A stretch of DNA of 64,000 bases from an uncultured bacterium. Its GTDB lineage: Bacteria > Vulcanimicrobiota > Xenobia > Xenobiales > Xenobiaceae. A program made the position numbers and the translations under genes. Positions 52,759-62,176 of this stretch are shown here, piece by piece; the stretch's first letter is position 1, and each line of letters starts with the position of its first letter. The notes beneath the pieces are model-generated. The model had not been told where the DNA came from, searched no databases, and saw only the letters and a list, made by a program, of their open reading frames with translations. The stretch covers positions 1 to 64,000 of the forward strand of contig CAKTUZ010000012.1 in the NCBI GenBank assembly GCA_934621605.1. Direction: 5' to 3'.

Positions 52759-53424
52759 GTGAAAGAGTTTTGGGATGTTTTAACTTTATGTTTCCGCGAA
52801 TGGCCGATTCTTTTTAAAGTAAAAAAGCTTTGGCAAGTAGAGCTACTAATGTGGCTTTACTATTTATTCCGCCTTCCAGGTTTTGATATCTGGTTACAGC
52901 GTCGCTTGATAGATCGTCCGGCCGACGATTTTCGTTTTGGCGATACTCCCTACCAGACCGGCTTAAAAATTTTGCAAAAAGCTAAAGTTAGTGAGAATGA
53001 TCTCTTCATAGACTTAGGATCTGGCCGCGGCAAGATGGTCTTTTTGGCAGCTTTAGCTTGTCATTGTCAAGCTGTCGGTATAGAGCTTTTACCTAGCTAT
53101 AATATTTTATGTAACCGTATTGCCAGCAATTTACATTTAGAAGATCAGGTTCAATTCCTCAACGATGATTTTCTGGAATGCGATCTTACCGGTGTAAGCG
53201 TAATTTTTACTGCCTGTACTACTTGGTCAGAGATGACTCATGATTTGCTTCTGGATCGCGTAGAGGAGCTTCCCAATGGAGTGCGTTGGATTTCGGCGGG
53301 CCAAGAACAACGTCACCCCGACTTAAGTTTAGTAGGAGCCGATACTTTACTTTTCAGCTGGGGCTATGAAAATGTATGGTTCTATGAAGTAAAGCACCAA
53401 GCTCAGATTGATGAAGACAAATAG
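52759..53424 (+). CDS. Class I SAM methyltransferase (DOT1-like fold)
   Basis: A 221-residue protein starting at GTG with AGAGGG 7 bases before it. An N-terminal amphipathic/hydrophobic part (VELLMWLYYLFRLPGFDIWL) may touch the membrane. Motif I is LFIDLGSGRGKMVFLAALAC, followed by VGIELLPSYN and the post-I acidic loop FLNDDFLECDL. Its position between hpnH and hpnI suggests it modifies the same lipid pathway, but the substrate is unknown. Confidence 0.78.
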   Translation: MKEFWDVLTLCFREWPILFKVKKLWQVELLMWLYYLFRLPGFDIWLQRRLIDRPADDFRFGDTPYQTGLKILQKAKVSENDLFIDLGSGRGKMVFLAALACHCQAVGIELLPSYNILCNRIASNLHLEDQVQFLNDDFLECDLTGVSVIFTACTTWSEMTHDLLLDRVEELPNGVRWISAGQEQRHPDLSLVGADTLLFSWGYENVWFYEVKHQAQIDEDK

Positions 53425-53448
53425 TTAAGTATATACAACTTATAAAAA

Positions 53449-54648
53449 TTAATCGATAGATTGTAAAGTACCATCTGAGTTGACTTTATATTTTTTGCCA
53501 CCCCACTCTACTCTGTCACCACCAAAAGCAGCCAACCAAAGTATAATGTAAATAAAATCTTTGACTATAGAAAACAGCAAATACTTAGCTCGGAAAAATT
53601 CGCTTTTATTTTCTGTAAAAATGCCCCAGGTATATGCCGAACTAAAGAAGCGCAAAAATACCCACAGACCTACTAAAACTTCGGCGCATCCCAAGAACGA
53701 ACTGTCTGAGAGCAAAACGGTCAACATAAGCATACCGCTCCAAAAGAATCCTTGAGTGATAAAAAAAGAAAGAAAACCTCCAGGGCGAGAAACACGATAA
53801 GTGCGCATCCAACGCAATTGGTGAGTAAAATATTCTTCGAAAGACATATCACCAATCACATCTTCTACGACTTCTCTAGATAAAACAACACGCTGACCGC
53901 TTTGAGCCGTTCTGAAACCTAATTGATAGTCATCAGCCAAATAATCTTTGATAGCTACCAGGCCACCTATCTTTTGTAAAGTTTCTTTTTTTATGGCCAT
54001 TACTGCGCCTAAAGCGAAATTGATACCTTCAACTAAGCGGGCAACCAATACCGAAGCGCAAAAGTCATTAACTGAAATTCCTTCCAGCAAAGAACCATAA
54101 CCATACATGTGTTTAACTGTGTAAAGGCAAGTTACCAGGCCAACATCTTCATGAGAAGCCAAGTCAGCAATATCACTCAACAAATTAGATGGCGCAATCA
54201 TATCGGCGTCAGACAGAATAATAATATCGCCTTTGGCTTTTCTTTCAGCTTCAATACATACAGAAATCTTCTTATTCAAAGAATCGATACTTCCTAAGGA
54301 TATTTCCGTATTTTCTCCCAAGGACAGAAGCAGCTTCTCTTCTTCAGGCCATTTGGTAATATCATGATGACCGTCTAAAGCTAAGATAACTTGATTTTTA
54401 TTATAATTCTGATTGATGAAACTATTTAGGCATTTCCGTTCAACGGCATCAGGAACAGTACGCAAAGGTTTTATTTGCGTAACATCGGGAGTAAAATCGG
54501 CTGCTCCTCCAGAAGTAATCCTCTCTCTGGCTTGTCGGCGTTCATTACTAAATTGACGAGTTACCCAAATAACTAAAGCCAAATAGGCACATGAAGCTAA
54601 AGTACCCAAAGCAAAAACCGATATAAAGAAATTAGCTACGGTAAACAT
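53449..54648 (-). CDS. hpnI: HpnI-like family 2/21 glycosyltransferase
   Basis: A 399-residue membrane glycosyltransferase similar to ceramide glucosyltransferases. N-terminal membrane helix (VANFFISVFALGTLASCAYL); catalytic motifs ILSDADM, KDYLADDYQLG and QLRWMR; C-terminal membrane helices. In hopanoid producers HpnI adds N-acetylglucosamine to bacteriohopanetetrol. Its ATG follows the hpnG stop directly (TAAATG). Order hpnA-hpnG-hpnI on one strand. Confidence 0.85.
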   Translation of the reverse strand: MFTVANFFISVFALGTLASCAYLALVIWVTRQFSNERRQARERITSGGAADFTPDVTQIKPLRTVPDAVERKCLNSFINQNYNKNQVILALDGHHDITKWPEEEKLLLSLGENTEISLGSIDSLNKKISVCIEAERKAKGDIIILSDADMIAPSNLLSDIADLASHEDVGLVTCLYTVKHMYGYGSLLEGISVNDFCASVLVARLVEGINFALGAVMAIKKETLQKIGGLVAIKDYLADDYQLGFRTAQSGQRVVLSREVVEDVIGDMSFEEYFTHQLRWMRTYRVSRPGGFLSFFITQGFFWSGMLMLTVLLSDSSFLGCAEVLVGLWVFLRFFSSAYTWGIFTENKSEFFRAKYLLFSIVKDFIYIILWLAAFGGDRVEWGGKKYKVNSDGTLQSID

Positions 54649-55452
54649 TTACTTCCCACTTTGTTGTTCAAATTGAACTGCATTTAAACGTCTAAGGAAA
54701 ATATCCAAAAAGACGGCTAAATTTTTAGCAGCTCTACTGCTATTTTTAGCCAAATGGCATAAGCGTGAAATTAAAACCGGACGCTTAAAAACTTCAAAAA
54801 TAACCTTGTTTTTATTGACCTGGCCGCTTTCTTCATCGGAAAAATCATTAAAATTTAAGGGCATAGCAAAAGAAGCTTCATCACTAACCACTTTAATGGC
54901 ATTCCAAGGAAGATTAAATTTTTGAGCAGCGGCAGCTATAGAACTAGCTTCCATATCTACCACAGCAGCTCCAAAGCGGCTGAGTAAAGCGGTCTTTTCT
55001 TTTACTGTAACAATCACTTTAGCACTGGTCAAAGCCTTAACAAGTTCAATATTAGAGCCGGGTATAGCTTTCTCAGCGTTGAGTCTGTATAAAATTTCCA
55101 AGCCTAAACCTGAGGGTTGAGAGTAAACTGTATTGAGCAAAGCTTCCGCACCTACTACTTGACCGGCTTTTAAGCCAGCCGAAAGGGCTCCGCAAAAGCC
55201 AGCTGAAACCAGCATAGAAGGCTTAAAGCGTCTAATAACCAGTTGAGCCGATTCTAAAGCGCGTTCACGTCCCATACCACATAAACAAACTAAAGCATTT
55301 TGAGAACGTATATGCCAAACTACCGGCGATGAAGTTGCCAAGCCATCTAATTGTATACCGCTATCCCAATCAATAGAGTAAATATTCAAGAGAGGCTTTA
55401 CCTCTTCGGGAGTAGCCATAAAAACAGCGACTGATTGCTTTTGTTTTCCCAT
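54649..55452 (-). CDS. hpnG: HpnG-like nucleoside phosphorylase
   Basis: A 267-residue protein of the purine nucleoside phosphorylase family: VLVCLCGMGRERALESAQLV, MLVSAGFCGALSAGLKAGQV, VVDMEASSIAAAAQKFNLPW and IKVVSDEASFAMP. HpnG removes adenine from adenosyl-hopane to give ribosyl-hopane. I start at ATG 55452 with AGGTGA upstream instead of the GTG at 55461. It stands between hpnA and hpnI. Confidence 0.86.
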   Translation of the reverse strand: MGKQKQSVAVFMATPEEVKPLLNIYSIDWDSGIQLDGLATSSPVVWHIRSQNALVCLCGMGRERALESAQLVIRRFKPSMLVSAGFCGALSAGLKAGQVVGAEALLNTVYSQPSGLGLEILYRLNAEKAIPGSNIELVKALTSAKVIVTVKEKTALLSRFGAAVVDMEASSIAAAAQKFNLPWNAIKVVSDEASFAMPLNFNDFSDEESGQVNKNKVIFEVFKRPVLISRLCHLAKNSSRAAKNLAVFLDIFLRRLNAVQFEQQSGK

Positions 55453-55474
55453 AACTATCACCTAAAAGCCCTTT

Positions 55475-56485
55475 CTAGCCTCTTTTAATATTAAGCTTAC
55501 GCTTAACATAGCCATTGTCAATAAACCACTGCACAGCTCTCTCTAAAGCCAAACGAATAGGCCGTGGCTCGTACCCCAGCTCTTTGTAAGCTTTGCGCCA
55601 ACTGAAGTACATAAGTTTATGAGCCATCTTTACACCTTCCAAAGGTACACTGGGCTCCTTATGAATTTTTGTGCATATAAAAGTATCTATAGAACCAACA
55701 AGATAAGCAAACCACAGGGGTAATTCAACCTGTGGAGCCTTTAAGCCAGTAATATCAGCCAATTCTAAAAGAATTTGCTGTAAAGTCATATCCCAGCCGC
55801 CTAAAATATAGCGTTGACCCGATTTGCCCTTTTCGGCAGCTAAAATATGACCACGACATACATCTTCCACATCTACTAAGTTGAGACCGGTATTTACATA
55901 AGCTGGCATTTTACCATTTAAGAAACGAGTGATAATTTTACCGGTATCGGTAGGCTTTATATCGCGATCTCCAATAGGTGTCGAAGGATTGACAATAACG
56001 ATATCTTGTCCTTCTTCGGCAGCCTTCAAGGCCACATGCTCAGCTAAAAATTTAGAGCGTTTATAATGACCAATCATATCTTCCAAAGCAACCGGCACAT
56101 CTTCATTGCCTGGACCACCGTTTTTGGGTAAGCCTACGGCAGCAACCGAAGAAGTAACAACTATACGATCTACTCCGCCATCTCGACAAGCTCGCAAAAT
56201 ATTTTCCGTACCTTTAACGTTACTTTCGTACAGTTCGTCAGTATTTTCCGCCCAAAGCCTATAATCAGCTGCACAATGAAAAACTAAACTACAACCACTT
56301 ACTGCCGAGCGCAAGGACTCAAAATCACGCAAATCGCCCTGCACATATTCGACATCTAAGCCGTCTAAATTGGCTAAATTGGAAGAAGGACGTACTAAAG
56401 CACGTACTTTTCTTCCCGATTGTAATAATTGGCGCACTAAATGGCTGCCTATAAAACCGGTTCCCCCCGTTACAAATACACACAT
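55475..56485 (-). CDS. hpnA: Hopanoid-associated sugar epimerase (HpnA)
   Basis: A 336-residue extended SDR enzyme. The NAD site is VTGGTGFIGSHLVRQLL, with VEYVQGDLRD, CAADYRLWAENTDELYESNV, VTSSVAAVGLP and the catalytic YKRSK (Tyr-x-x-x-Lys) motif. CAADYRLW is characteristic for HpnA. It is the first gene of the hpnA-hpnG-hpnI run. AAGGAAAGG precedes the ATG. Confidence 0.88.
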   Translation of the reverse strand: MCVFVTGGTGFIGSHLVRQLLQSGRKVRALVRPSSNLANLDGLDVEYVQGDLRDFESLRSAVSGCSLVFHCAADYRLWAENTDELYESNVKGTENILRACRDGGVDRIVVTSSVAAVGLPKNGGPGNEDVPVALEDMIGHYKRSKFLAEHVALKAAEEGQDIVIVNPSTPIGDRDIKPTDTGKIITRFLNGKMPAYVNTGLNLVDVEDVCRGHILAAEKGKSGQRYILGGWDMTLQQILLELADITGLKAPQVELPLWFAYLVGSIDTFICTKIHKEPSVPLEGVKMAHKLMYFSWRKAYKELGYEPRPIRLALERAVQWFIDNGYVKRKLNIKRG

Positions 56486-56539
56486 AAAGCTGCCTTTCCT
56501 TAAATTGAATGGCTATCCCTTTTACCCTATATATCCATG

Positions 56540-56597
56540 GCAAATAAAAAGAACCGTACAGTTATTCATCAAAATACAAGAAGCTGTACGGTTCTTC
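56540..56597 (-). terminator. Strong terminator of the lipoprotein gene
   Basis: AAGAACCGTACAG (56549-56561) pairs perfectly over 13 bp with CTGTACGGTTCTT (56584-56596); on the minus strand it is followed by a T-rich run. Confidence 0.93.
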
Positions 56598-56618
56598 TTT
56601 ATGGAACAAAAATTACGT

Positions 56619-58130
56619 TTATTCTACAATAATTTTAGTTTCAGCATTATAAGTTGGTAATTTATCGATTTTACCTACACTTAAAGTATAATTACCGACT
56701 TTAGTACCAATCTTTAATACATAACTTCTGTTATCGGAATTAAGCGATAAATTCGGACAATCAGGTTCGTTAGGTTTAACATAAGACGCAGGATACGTGG
56801 GAATTACATTTTCATCAAGTAAAATATAGTCGCAAACATTAGAACTCAGGTCGCCACTCGCACGTAAGTAATTACCTATAATTCGAATATTGTCCAGTAC
56901 TTTTCCAGCATTGAATTTAAATTCGTCAATATCTTCATATTTTTTAGTTTTACCACCTTTTACACCTAAAATTACATTGGCATAGGCTTTGACAAGCTTA
57001 ACATCGATACTGCCGGTTTTGGCTTCAGCCTCGCCTTCGAGCTTGACACTGGCCCCAACTCTGGTAGTTTGACTGTCAGCTAAACTATTGAAAGTTACTA
57101 TATTACCCTTAACAGAAGCATCTTTATAATCGCAAGTAATGGTAGCTTTATCGGTCAGATCCTGAGGATCTGGCTGAGGGCCTTTGCTAGTATCATCAGT
57201 ATAAATACCCAAAACTTTAAATTGCTCTTGTCCAACAGCCATAGTTGTATCATCAGAAGATTTATCTACTTTGTCGGCTCCCAAATTTACATCGGGAACA
57301 ATAACTTCGCAGCTAGATATTTTTCCCGACTCGGAAAGAGTACTATAAACGGGCTGCAAAGAAATACCTTCGATCGTATTATCGGAAATAAAAATAGGAT
57401 CGAAATTAAAATCTATACTAAAATCCTTTACCGGCAAAGTAGCAGTAAAGTTGTATTTACCATAATTATTAGTTTCATAGTGACCGGAAGTAGTACTATA
57501 TTCAAAACTCTCGTCGTCGGCAGATTTTACGGCCTTCAAATTAACTTCTTGACCATCATTTTTAAAAGTTACAAAATCGGTAACATAATAAGCTTTGTTA
57601 GTGGCAGCCAAAGTGAGCATTGTTTCCAATTTGAGTTCTTGGCCTTTGGCAATAACGCTCTTATTTACCGAGCAACCGACTATATCTGCGTTTTTAAATT
57701 CAACAATCTCGGGATTCTTAACGTCGGCATTATAGTAAGAGTTCCAAGAAAGATCATTAAGACCGATATTTACAATATTATTGTCCTTGTCATAATAAGC
57801 GGCGACTACAGTTTTAGCTGTAATAGGCACTCCATTGACAGTCAAAGAGGCTTGATCTACTTTTTGGCTCTGATGAGGTACTTCATAACTCTTGGTAAAA
57901 AAGACTGTGGAGTTTTCAGCATTGCGGAAGCTATATTTAACAGAAGTAATCGTATTAGGAATTTCGGTACGTGAAGCAGCTTGCAAAGAATACTCGAAAA
58001 CGACACTTCCGCGCTTAACGCTTTGAGAGGAACCGTTGTCGTCATTGTCACTGCACCCGGCCACCAATAAACCTGCCGTTACTACGGCTGCGGTAAAGCA
58101 AAAAATATTTTTTGTGTTCTTTTTAAGCAT
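56619..58130 (-). CDS. Large hypothetical lipoprotein
   Basis: A 503-residue exported protein. The lipoprotein signal ends in LLVAGCSDNDD, with Asp at +3, which in diderms can favour inner-membrane retention. The rest is beta-rich with repeated Ig-like patterns (KAYANVILGVKGGKTKKYED; SYVLKIGTKVGNYTLSV) and few cysteines. I recognise no family. It stands alone between terminators. Confidence 0.75.
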   Translation of the reverse strand: MLKKNTKNIFCFTAAVVTAGLLVAGCSDNDDNGSSQSVKRGSVVFEYSLQAASRTEIPNTITSVKYSFRNAENSTVFFTKSYEVPHQSQKVDQASLTVNGVPITAKTVVAAYYDKDNNIVNIGLNDLSWNSYYNADVKNPEIVEFKNADIVGCSVNKSVIAKGQELKLETMLTLAATNKAYYVTDFVTFKNDGQEVNLKAVKSADDESFEYSTTSGHYETNNYGKYNFTATLPVKDFSIDFNFDPIFISDNTIEGISLQPVYSTLSESGKISSCEVIVPDVNLGADKVDKSSDDTTMAVGQEQFKVLGIYTDDTSKGPQPDPQDLTDKATITCDYKDASVKGNIVTFNSLADSQTTRVGASVKLEGEAEAKTGSIDVKLVKAYANVILGVKGGKTKKYEDIDEFKFNAGKVLDNIRIIGNYLRASGDLSSNVCDYILLDENVIPTYPASYVKPNEPDCPNLSLNSDNRSYVLKIGTKVGNYTLSVGKIDKLPTYNAETKIIVE

Positions 58131-58273
58131 AAATTTTAGCTCCTAAAGAATAACTGCTCCCGTTGGCAGAAAACCACAAAAATAAACCACCAACCCGAGC
58201 CTAACTAAGAAAAATTAGACATTGAGCTTAGAAATTTCCTCAGAATAACCTTTTTTTCAAGAAGAAAATTTTT

Positions 58274-58855
58274 CTAAATTTCGTCAGAAAGTACCCATTC
58301 CGGCACGGGTGGAAGTTGAAAATTTTCAATAGCGGGAATAACCTCTTCAGGTTTATTTACAACTGTAAAGTAACGACTGTAAGGTAAAGCTAATACTCCT
58401 TCTTGGTGAGTACGTTCCATAAATTTAATTAAATCGTCGAAAAAGCCATCGCTATTCAATACGACAATAGGCTTGCGCACTTTGCCTAAAGAACTTAAGC
58501 AAGCTACTTCAAAAAATTCGTCCAAAGTTCCGACTCCGCCTGGCAAAATTACGAAAGCATCTGATTTTTCAATCATCATAGCTTTGCGCTCGGCCATATC
58601 GGAAACAATGTAGCTCTCATCTAGTTTAGCAGCACTAATTTCCCTATTGGTTAAAAACTTAGGCATAATACCGATAATTTTGCCTCCACAAGCGGACACA
58701 CGGCCAGCTACCACCCACATCAAACCAACACTTGCTCCACCATAGACTAACTTGTGGCCGCCTCTTACCAAACAATCGGCAAAGGCTGCGCAATCGCGAC
58801 TGATTTGCTCGCTTTTTGGCATAGCGGAAGCACAAAATACACAAATATTGAACAT
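58274..58855 (-). CDS. LOG-family protein (nucleotide 5'-monophosphate phosphoribohydrolase type)
   Basis: A 193-residue cytoplasmic protein with the Rossmann start ICVFCASAMPKSEQ, LVYGGASVGLMWVVAG, MAERKAMMIEKSDAFVILPG and the signature GGVGTLDEFFE. LOG enzymes split cytokinin or purine nucleotide monophosphates into base and ribose phosphate; many are misannotated as lysine decarboxylases. I start at ATG 58855 (AGAGGTG upstream) and reject the longer frame to 58996. Confidence 0.9.
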   Translation of the reverse strand: MFNICVFCASAMPKSEQISRDCAAFADCLVRGGHKLVYGGASVGLMWVVAGRVSACGGKIIGIMPKFLTNREISAAKLDESYIVSDMAERKAMMIEKSDAFVILPGGVGTLDEFFEVACLSSLGKVRKPIVVLNSDGFFDDLIKFMERTHQEGVLALPYSRYFTVVNKPEEVIPAIENFQLPPVPEWVLSDEI

Positions 58856-58982
58856 TACCAGCACCTCTGTTAGGCTAGACAGGATGTTAGTATAAATCAA
58901 GCTTAAGTTGTGAAATACCTGCCGCCTAATTTTATCGTAAGGTAGCGAAGGAAAAATAAATACTGTGAAAGGACAAATCAAA

Positions 58983-59546
58983 ATGGTCGAGGCCACGAAT
59001 ATAAGGGAAGTTTCTTTTACTGAATTAAAGCATATTTACGATAAATACTCACGCCAAACATTCCCTTCGGAAGAGCTAGAGCCTTGGAATAAGGTTGCCA
59101 GGCTATGCAAAGAGAAACGCTATCTGGGCTGGGGACTTTATGATGCAAAAGAAGAACTTTGCTGTTATGCTTTCTTTAGCGTTACTCCCAATGGACTTTA
59201 CTTATTAAATATGCTGGAAACTATACCAGAAAAACGCGGTTCCGGCTATGGACAAAAAATGTTGGCTTATTTGAAAGAGCACTACGCTCCCCAGCCTCTT
59301 TTTATGGAAGTAGAAGCACCAGAATTAGCTGCCAATGAAGAAGAACGCATCATAAGAGAACGACGCATGAAGTTTTATCACAGGTTGGAAGCTTACGATA
59401 CAACCTTGCGTTCTTCCTTAGGCGGCATAGTTATGCATATTTTGGCAGTAAACGGCAACTTAGCGGAATTGGATCTACACAAGGTTCACAATGAATTAAG
59501 CCTACATTACCCTACAATTTACAATCCAACTTCACATATGCTGTAG
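58983..59546 (+). CDS. GNAT-family N-acetyltransferase
   Basis: A 187-residue protein. Acetyl-CoA motif A is ETIPEKRGSGYGQKMLAYLK (R-GxGxG/A type), followed by PLFMEVEAPELAANEEERII, where FYHRLEAY supplies motif B. Substrate unknown. The ATG at 58983 has AAAGGA 9 bases upstream; the GTG at 58965 is an alternative. Divergent from the LOG gene with a short shared promoter region. Confidence 0.83.
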   Translation: MVEATNIREVSFTELKHIYDKYSRQTFPSEELEPWNKVARLCKEKRYLGWGLYDAKEELCCYAFFSVTPNGLYLLNMLETIPEKRGSGYGQKMLAYLKEHYAPQPLFMEVEAPELAANEEERIIRERRMKFYHRLEAYDTTLRSSLGGIVMHILAVNGNLAELDLHKVHNELSLHYPTIYNPTSHML

Positions 59547-59574
59547 TTTTAATAGCACCTTATTACCTACAAGC

Positions 59575-59620
59575 AAAAGCGTCAGACTAGCTGCATCAAG
59601 CACAGTAGTCGGCGCTTTTT
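59575..59620 (+). terminator. Terminator after the GNAT gene
   Basis: AAAAGCG...GACTA-x-CTG pairs with CAG-TAGTC...CGCTTTTT. The homologous hairpin of copy B is at 61153-61198. Confidence 0.8.
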
Positions 59621-59843
59621 AATTTATTACAAATTGTTTAACAAGCCAACTTAAGTTTAAATTCTAACCTAAAAATATGCTTACTAAAATTGACTCTTAC
59701 TAAAACTTAAAGCTACAATTAAGACGTTTTATTGCTAAGTATTTTAGCTGCAGCACATAAGACAAAAATGGTTAACACCTTAAACTATGGCAACCGAGCC
59801 AAGTTTACAGCTAACTCGGTTGGCAAATTTTACACCCGGAGGT
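59575..59843 (+). repeat. Duplicated leader, copy A (partner 61153-61423)
   Basis: About 270 bases, from the terminator hairpin AAAAGCGTCAGACT to CACCCGGAGGT, recur at 61153-61423 at roughly nine in ten identical bases with almost no gaps. Conservation of noncoding DNA at this level implies recent duplication or a functional leader. Confidence 0.9.
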
Positions 59844-59851
59844 AATTAACT

Positions 59852-60511
59852 GTGTGTGACTATTTTGATGTTATAGTAAAGCCATACAAAAAAGAACGTA
59901 TGGCTTTTACTAAGCATGGCAATAAGCTTAAGCTCATTAAGCTCAAGAAAGGACAGCGCTACCCTACTTCATTGGTCTATGAGCACTCATATGGAATGGG
60001 AATAGTTCGGTTAGCCGATCCGCGTAAATACCATATCACAGATTTTGCTGCTAAGGTTACTTTTGGTCAAGAGGGATGTACAAATCGTTGCGATTTTTGT
60101 AACTCATGGGAATCTTGTGAAGATTTTTTCTATGCAGTGACAAGCCTTCAACGAGAAGAATCTGGATTACCTTATATTATTTACTTCTGTAGTTCCGGTA
60201 AAGACCGTAAAGTAATTCTAAACCCACCTCATGTACGAGTGGATGTAGGTTACTTAAGGCTGCTTATACCAGTAATACTCTCCCCAACAAACCCATATAT
60301 TCCCAAGCATATTTGGGATAGAGTATTACACAAGAAACCTATTAAATGCTTTTCCGCCGTAAAAAAGCTTCTCGTTGACAACTACAAAAAAATAATGAAC
60401 ATTTGGAACCAAGGAGGAGAAAGTAGCTTTTGGTTCGGAGACGACGGAATAGCTATAGAAGAGTATTGCAAAAAGCACAAGCTAGAATTTATCCAATGGA
60501 AGGAGGACTGA
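59852..60511 (+). CDS. Hypothetical protein, duplicated family member 1
   Basis: A 219-residue protein from GTG 59852 with CGGAGG 10 bases upstream. It has a cysteine cluster (GCTNRCDFCNSWESCEDFFY) and a C-terminal core LPYIIYFCSSGKDRKVILNP, HVRVDVG, IPVILSPTNPYIPKHIW, ending in NYKKIMNIWNQ. The GKDR...RV.V...IPV...YK.....WN core is shared with the next two genes. I know of similar small proteins in mobile DNA, but not their function. A homologue with the same leader follows at 61454. Confidence 0.65.
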   Translation: MCDYFDVIVKPYKKERMAFTKHGNKLKLIKLKKGQRYPTSLVYEHSYGMGIVRLADPRKYHITDFAAKVTFGQEGCTNRCDFCNSWESCEDFFYAVTSLQREESGLPYIIYFCSSGKDRKVILNPPHVRVDVGYLRLLIPVILSPTNPYIPKHIWDRVLHKKPIKCFSAVKKLLVDNYKKIMNIWNQGGESSFWFGDDGIAIEEYCKKHKLEFIQWKED

Positions 60512-60513
60512 CA

Positions 60514-61023
60514 ATGTCAGACTATTATTCGGAAGACTGTTACACAGAAGACGAAGACAAGTTTAATCTTCGCGAATGGATGGACGAATTTAATCGCATT
60601 AGAGAATTAAACAAGAGTACGTACGAATACCCTATTGGTTGGGGTGTTCTAGTAACGCAAGACGATTGCATAAATGAGCAGAGCCGTCTGGATATTTTAT
60701 CAGAAGTGGCTTTGAAAGCCAGCAATCCAACACTTCCATATGAATTATGGTTTGATGATGCCGGAAAAACTCGTTACACTGGGCACCACGCCATGAGAGT
60801 TAAATTTTATTCAGTAGATCTTCATGATTGGATACCAATCATTATGACCGATGATGAAAAGATCGGTAAAAGAGTATACATAAAGCTACCAAACGTAAAA
60901 GAGCCAAGTCATTTTGGCAAAGTTAAAAAATTTTTGATTAAAAATTATGACTTGGTATACGGTTGGTGGATCGGAAGATATTCAGCTAAGCAATTAGTCT
61001 CCATACTAGAAAAACAAACTTAA
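60514..61023 (+). CDS. Hypothetical protein, diverged family member 2
   Basis: A 169-residue protein starting 2 bases after the previous stop, with GGAGGAC as ribosome site. Its core LPYELWFDDAGKTRYTGHHA, MRVKFYSVDLHDWIPIIMTD and the end NYDLVYGWW mirror the GKDR...RVxV...IPVI...NY pattern of its neighbours, without the cysteine cluster. So the operon encodes two members of one superfamily. A terminator follows. Function unknown. Confidence 0.65.
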   Translation: MSDYYSEDCYTEDEDKFNLREWMDEFNRIRELNKSTYEYPIGWGVLVTQDDCINEQSRLDILSEVALKASNPTLPYELWFDDAGKTRYTGHHAMRVKFYSVDLHDWIPIIMTDDEKIGKRVYIKLPNVKEPSHFGKVKKFLIKNYDLVYGWWIGRYSAKQLVSILEKQT

Positions 61024-61077
61024 AGATAACAAAAGATAATAAACAATAAATTGTACACTCAATAAATAGAAGAGCAC

Positions 61078-61118
61078 AAAAGGCGCCGGGCAGCTGCTAT
61101 GCTGCTGAGGTGCCTTTT
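61078..61118 (+). terminator. Terminator after family member 2
   Basis: AAAAGGCGCC...CAGC and GCTG...GGTGCCTTTTT. A homologous hairpin follows family member 3 at 62177-62213. Confidence 0.85.
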
Positions 61119-61152
61119 TGCATACATTATGATCCCGTAGATTTTTAGCTAC

Positions 61153-61423
61153 AAAAGCGTCAGACTGGCTGCCATCAGGTACAGCAGCAGGCGCTTTTTA
61201 ATTTATTACAAATTGTTTAACAAGCCAACTTAAGTCTAAATTCTAACCTAAAAATATGCTTCCTAAAATTGACTCTTGCTAGAATTTAAAGCTATATTTA
61301 AGACGTTTTATTGCCAAGCATTTTAGCTACTGTACATAAGACAAAAATGGTTAACATCTTAAACTATGGCAACCTAGCTAAATTTTACAGCTAACTCGGT
61401 TGGCAAATTTTACACCCGGAGGT
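61153..61423 (+). repeat. Duplicated leader, copy B
   Basis: Second copy of the 270-base leader (see 59575-59843), including its terminator and the stem near the ribosome site; here the stem reads AACCTAG/CTCGGTT and is weakened by one mismatch. Confidence 0.9.
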
Positions 61424-61453
61424 GATTACTATTAGCGAAACAAACGTTGATGA

Positions 61454-62146
61454 AAAAAGCGGTACAAGAAAGAGCGCCTAACTTTCACTAAGCATGGCAA
61501 TAAGCTTAAGCTCATTAAGCTTAAGAAAGGACAGCGCTACCCTCCTTCATTGGTATATGAGCACCCATATGGAATAGGAATAATCAGCTTAAGGGATCAA
61601 AAATATTACCGTTCACATAAATTCAAAACCCCAGGACATTTTGACGGCAAGGGATGCTTACTTTATTATTGTAGCGATTGCTGGTATTGGGATGCGTGTG
61701 AAGATTTTTTCTATGCCATGGAAAGATTTGATGAAGAATTATCAGGACTGCCATATCCAGGACTACCCTATATTATTGACATGAATTCTTTTGGCAAAGA
61801 TCGTCATACAGGGCCGAATCCTCCCAACTTAAGAGTAATTGTTGGAAACTTAAGCATACCAGTTATAATATCCCCTACTAATCCGTATATCCCTAAAAAA
61901 ATTTTAGTTACAGTTCTACACGGAAAACTGTTCCCTCATTTCAATGTCATCAGAAAAATCATTATTGATAATTACGATGACCTAATGGCGCACTGGAACA
62001 GCCCCCTTGACTACAACATATTACGTCCATTAGCTAAATACTGCAAAAAGCATAGGCAAGAGCTGGAACTAATGCAGAAAGGTGAAGGTGAATTTTTAGA
62101 AAAAAGTACGCAAAGAATAAAAAGAAATAATCAGCTTAACATATAA
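61454..62146 (+). pseudogene. Family member 3, 5' end destroyed
   Basis: The frame, open from 61454, reads YKKERLTFTKHGNKLKLIKL, then VYEHPYGIGIISL, closely matching member 1, and continues with the cysteine cluster (CLLYYCSDCWYWDACEDFFY), GKDRHTGPNPPNLRVIVGN and IPVIISPTNPYIP. The segment between the ribosome site (61417-61421) and this frame does not supply an in-frame start: a TGA stands at 61451-61453, and the frame in phase with the ribosome site ends at 61482. Translation from a TTG at 61550 is possible but would drop the conserved start. Probably a broken copy. Confidence 0.65.
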
Positions 62147-62176
62147 AGAATTGTATATTCAACGATAAACTATATC

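Larger units (their letters stand above)
59547..59851 (+). promoter_or_regulatory. Leader of the unknown-protein locus, copy A
   Basis: Contains the terminator 59575-59620 (GNAT gene) and then about 220 bases of noncoding DNA conserved in copy B. A stem AACCGAG/CTCGGTT (59792-59798 with 59815-59821) lies just before the ribosome site GGAGG of the next gene. Confidence 0.7.

Noticed and set aside
57222..57974. 250-codon plus-strand open frame opposite the lipoprotein
   Set aside because: It has no ribosome site, its composition follows the antisense of a lipoprotein gene with clear signal and terminator, and it contains no recognisable motif.
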